Shown: positions 44,127 to 46,357 of the stretch, in pieces
Position numbering within the stretch: position 1 is the first letter of the stretch
Layout: every line of letters begins with the position of its first letter
DNA from: Flavobacterium sp.
GTDB lineage: Bacteria; Bacteroidota; Bacteroidia; Flavobacteriales; Flavobacteriaceae
Length of the DNA stretch: 46,357 nucleotides
Reading direction: 5' to 3'
NCBI GenBank assembly: GCA_003497625.1
Contig: DNNO01000020.1
Span: 89,604-135,960, forward strand
Translations under genes and position numbers: made by a program
The notes under the pieces: generated by a model
Database searches by the model: none
What the model was told of the DNA's origin: nothing
The model's input: only the letters and a program-made list of their open reading frames with translations

Positions 44127-46115
44127 ATGCCTCAAAAATTACTTACCTATTTATTCCTTTTTTTAGGAATGTTTTCTTATTCTCAAGTTGTTATAAATGA
44201 GATAGATGTGGATATGGTTAGTTCAGATGTGAATGAAATCATTGAATTAAAATCTAGTACCCCAAACTTTCCTCTTGATGGCTATGTAATTGTTTTGTAT
44301 AATGAAACTACTACGGCAAGTTATTATGCGATTGATTTAGATGGTTATTCTACCGATATAAACGGGATTTTTTTGGCAGGGAATACTGCGGTGTCGCCTG
44401 CACCAACTCTTGTTTTTCCTAATGGTAAAATACAAAATGGTCCAGACGTAATTGCTTTATATCAAGCAAGCTCAACCGATTTTCCTGATGGAACGTTGGT
44501 AACTTCAACTAATTTAGCAAACGCAATTGCCTATTCAACTACTTCTGCATTAGCTACAAATTTAATGAGTGCATTGGGACTTTCTGTATCAACTAATGAA
44601 AATGTAAATGGTTTAGGCACTACACAATCTATACAACGTAAAAATGATGGAACTTATGAAGTAAAAGCCCCAACCCCAGGAATGCCTAATGATGGGAGTG
44701 GAATAGTTTTAAATTATATAACGGTGTCAACTTTACAAACAAGCTATAATGAAGGACAAAGTTTTGATATAATATTTACCACAAGTCAACCAGTAACAGG
44801 TTCAGATTTATTATTTAATTTCACATTGGTTAATGGAAACTTTATGGTTAACGATTATACCAATACAAATTTAACTGTATTAATCCCTGTAGGTCAAACC
44901 ACAGCTTCTAACACTTGTACACTATTTGATGATATAACTGATGAAGGTGATGAAGAATTATTAATTGACATTCAATCAGTTCCAACAGGTTATGTAATAA
45001 ATAATGACAACTTAATTCTAAGAATTTATGACAATGATTATATTGTACAAAATTTCGGAACACCAATAAACCCTACTTATGGATTGGTAACACCAACTAT
45101 TCCAGCTGGATATTATGATTCATTAGAAGGTTTGTCTGGAAATGCTTTGAAACAAGAATTACAAAATATTATTGCAAATCCATCTGTTGTAAGATTACAG
45201 AGTTATGCTGATATGTGGGATATTATTAGAATAGCAGATCAAAATCCTGAAAATTCAAATCAAATTTGGGATATGTATTTAGAAGTTCCAATGGCAAAGA
45301 TTGATCAACAAAATTCAAGTAGTATTGTTGGTAAATGGAATAGAGAACACATATTTCCTCAGTCTAGAGGCGGATTTGAGGTAGCAAATGGTGATACTGC
45401 TGATGGTATAAGTATTTGGAATACAACTGGTCCAACTTCTACTGTTGATGGTGTTTCTGACGCACATCATATTAGAGCTGAAAACGGTCAGGAAAATTCT
45501 TCAAGAAATAATAAAAATTATGGAACTGTAAACTCTTCAACTGTTTATGCTGGGCCAACAGTAACTCAGGGTTCATGGCATGGTGATGTAGCTCGTTCTT
45601 TATTTTATATGGCTGTTCGTTTTGATGGTTTGAATGTTGTTAATGGTGATCCGAGTGAATATTTACCAAGTACATCTATAAGTTCTGGTAATATTGGTGA
45701 TTTAGCAACTTTGTTAACTTGGAATACAACAGACGCAAGAGACGATTATGAAATGAATCGTAATAATTACGTATATACTTGGCAAATGAATCGTAATCCA
45801 TTTATAGATTATCCTAATTTAGCGGATTATATTTTTGGAGCTAATTTTGGTCAGCCATGGTTTTCAACTTTATCTACTCAAAATCCTATTGAAAATAGGG
45901 TAGCGGTTTATCCAAATCCAGCTTCAGAATATTTGATTGTTTCGGGTTTAGAAGGAAGTTCGAAAGTTGAAATTTACACCATTACGGGTCAATTGGTACA
46001 AAGCCAAGATTTTGATAATGAAATTCAGATTAATTTGGATTTACATGTTGGAATGTATTTGGTAAAAGTGACTAATGGTACTCAATCTACCACTAAAAAA
46101 ATCATTGTCAAATAA
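44127..46115 (+). CDS. Secreted endonuclease I family nuclease with type IX sorting domain
   Basis: 662 residues from the ATG at 44127, where the signal peptide MPQKLLTYLFLFLGMFSYSQ begins; an ATG six codons earlier overlaps the -7 box. Positions below count from 44127. Residues about 21-185 (VVINEIDVDM...) look like a lamin-tail-like beta domain. About 195-304 is a Calx-beta-like domain (GQSFDIIFTT, DEGDEELLIDI). About 325-575 is the EndA/NucM nuclease with WNREHIFPQS (His408 catalytic), DAHHIRAENG and GDVARSLFYMAVRF. The last about 72 residues (VYPNPASEYLIV, ending TTKKIIVK) are a type A type IX secretion tail. It should degrade extracellular DNA or RNA. Confidence 0.92.
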   Translation: MPQKLLTYLFLFLGMFSYSQVVINEIDVDMVSSDVNEIIELKSSTPNFPLDGYVIVLYNETTTASYYAIDLDGYSTDINGIFLAGNTAVSPAPTLVFPNGKIQNGPDVIALYQASSTDFPDGTLVTSTNLANAIAYSTTSALATNLMSALGLSVSTNENVNGLGTTQSIQRKNDGTYEVKAPTPGMPNDGSGIVLNYITVSTLQTSYNEGQSFDIIFTTSQPVTGSDLLFNFTLVNGNFMVNDYTNTNLTVLIPVGQTTASNTCTLFDDITDEGDEELLIDIQSVPTGYVINNDNLILRIYDNDYIVQNFGTPINPTYGLVTPTIPAGYYDSLEGLSGNALKQELQNIIANPSVVRLQSYADMWDIIRIADQNPENSNQIWDMYLEVPMAKIDQQNSSSIVGKWNREHIFPQSRGGFEVANGDTADGISIWNTTGPTSTVDGVSDAHHIRAENGQENSSRNNKNYGTVNSSTVYAGPTVTQGSWHGDVARSLFYMAVRFDGLNVVNGDPSEYLPSTSISSGNIGDLATLLTWNTTDARDDYEMNRNNYVYTWQMNRNPFIDYPNLADYIFGANFGQPWFSTLSTQNPIENRVAVYPNPASEYLIVSGLEGSSKVEIYTITGQLVQSQDFDNEIQINLDLHVGMYLVKVTNGTQSTTKKIIVK

Positions 46116-46221
46116 CACTTTTTTTTGTAAAAGGTGCTAAAAGATGTTAAAATGATGGCTGAGATTATTCTTTGGCAACATTATTGCTCTATATAAATTA
46201 CAATTATTAAAATTAAAGATT

Positions 46222-46357
46222 ATGAAAACGATTCAGAACAGAACAGCGACGCTTTTTGGGGTATTAATTTTAGTATTTATGTTGGTAATGCCAGCAGATG
46301 TTTTTTCGCAAGGACCTCCACCTTGGGCACCAGCTCATGGTTATAGAGCAAAAACAA
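46222..46357 (+). CDS. Small secreted protein, N-terminal fragment (cut by window edge)
   Basis: Forty-five codons are visible from the ATG at 46222. A signal peptide of about 30 residues (MKTIQNRTATLFGVLILVFM start, cleavage after FSQ) is followed by GPPPWAPAHGYRAKT. The Pro/Trp-rich mature start resembles short Flavobacterium surface proteins of unknown function. The stop codon is beyond the window. The 106-nt spacer after the endonuclease gene holds no clear terminator, so the two could be co-transcribed. Confidence 0.7.
   Translation, partial: MKTIQNRTATLFGVLILVFMLVMPADVFSQGPPPWAPAHGYRAKT

Noticed and set aside
1-46357. Mobile island, prophage, defence system or CRISPR array
   Set aside because: No integrase, transposase, cas, toxin-antitoxin or phage structural gene was seen, and no direct-repeat array. 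Gene content is core Flavobacteriaceae.
1-46357. tRNA or rRNA genes in the intergenic gaps
   Set aside because: All gaps are AT-rich and under 300 nt; none shows a T-loop GTTCGA-like motif with a matching acceptor stem or conserved rRNA sequence.

Overview
This is an AT-rich chromosomal segment from a member of the Flavobacteriaceae (Bacteroidota), most like Flavobacterium. The evidence is the gene content (fused branched-chain E1, a type IX secretion tail on the secreted nuclease, DUF4199 and the YqiK-like flotillin/NfeD pair), TAnnTTTG promoter boxes, few Shine-Dalgarno sequences, and signal peptides ending in the FSQ style. I see no phage, integrase, insertion sequence, CRISPR array, tRNA or rRNA. 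No gene-free stretch exceeds 300 bases. The window is mostly ordinary chromosome, and I found no strong candidate for a new multi-gene defence or mobile system. The most interesting signals are non-coding or are changes in catalytic motifs.

Layout. 1-2950: a cut-off M14 carboxypeptidase (-), a DbpA-like RNA helicase (+) and a zinc-ribbon methyltransferase (+), with a REP-like palindrome between the last two. 2986-6766 (-): a SulP anion transporter, then coaD, an unknown zinc-ribbon membrane protein and ddl as one tight operon. 6946-8629 (+): a PASTA-domain envelope protein overlapping an RluD-type pseudouridine synthase. 8661-10374 (-): a di-heme cytochrome c peroxidase lipoprotein followed by a small secreted protein. 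10511-13299 (+): fabG and a VWA-type membrane protein, ending 6 nt inside the next convergent gene. 13294-19803 (-): a compact run made up of an MFS transporter, DUF4199, DUF2238, GNAT, an ABC ATPase, a large membrane protein and an aldose-epimerase-like protein.

19974-21329 (+): a secreted M28 peptidase. 21442-26924 (-): clpB behind paired palindromes, an unknown lipoprotein, a candidate structured RNA and fumarylacetoacetase. 27037-28311 (+): glyA. 28379-31654 (-): an M28 lipoprotein, then a flotillin and its NfeD partner. 31739-38488 (-): a complete tryptophan operon in the order leader-trpE-G-D-C-F-B-A. Its 18-residue leader peptide has three consecutive Trp codons followed by an intrinsic terminator, a classical attenuator. 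A palindromic repeat sits between trpB and trpA.

38544-43949 (-): the fused branched-chain 2-oxoacid dehydrogenase E1 and an M1-like protein with a degenerate active site and a predicted outer-membrane barrel. 44109-46357 (+): a secreted endonuclease I with a type IX sorting tail, then the start of a small secreted protein. Several units touch amino-acid metabolism (Trp synthesis, Tyr/Phe breakdown through FahA, branched-chain oxoacid oxidation, serine/glycine exchange through GlyA), but they are separate transcription units with their own promoters and terminators.
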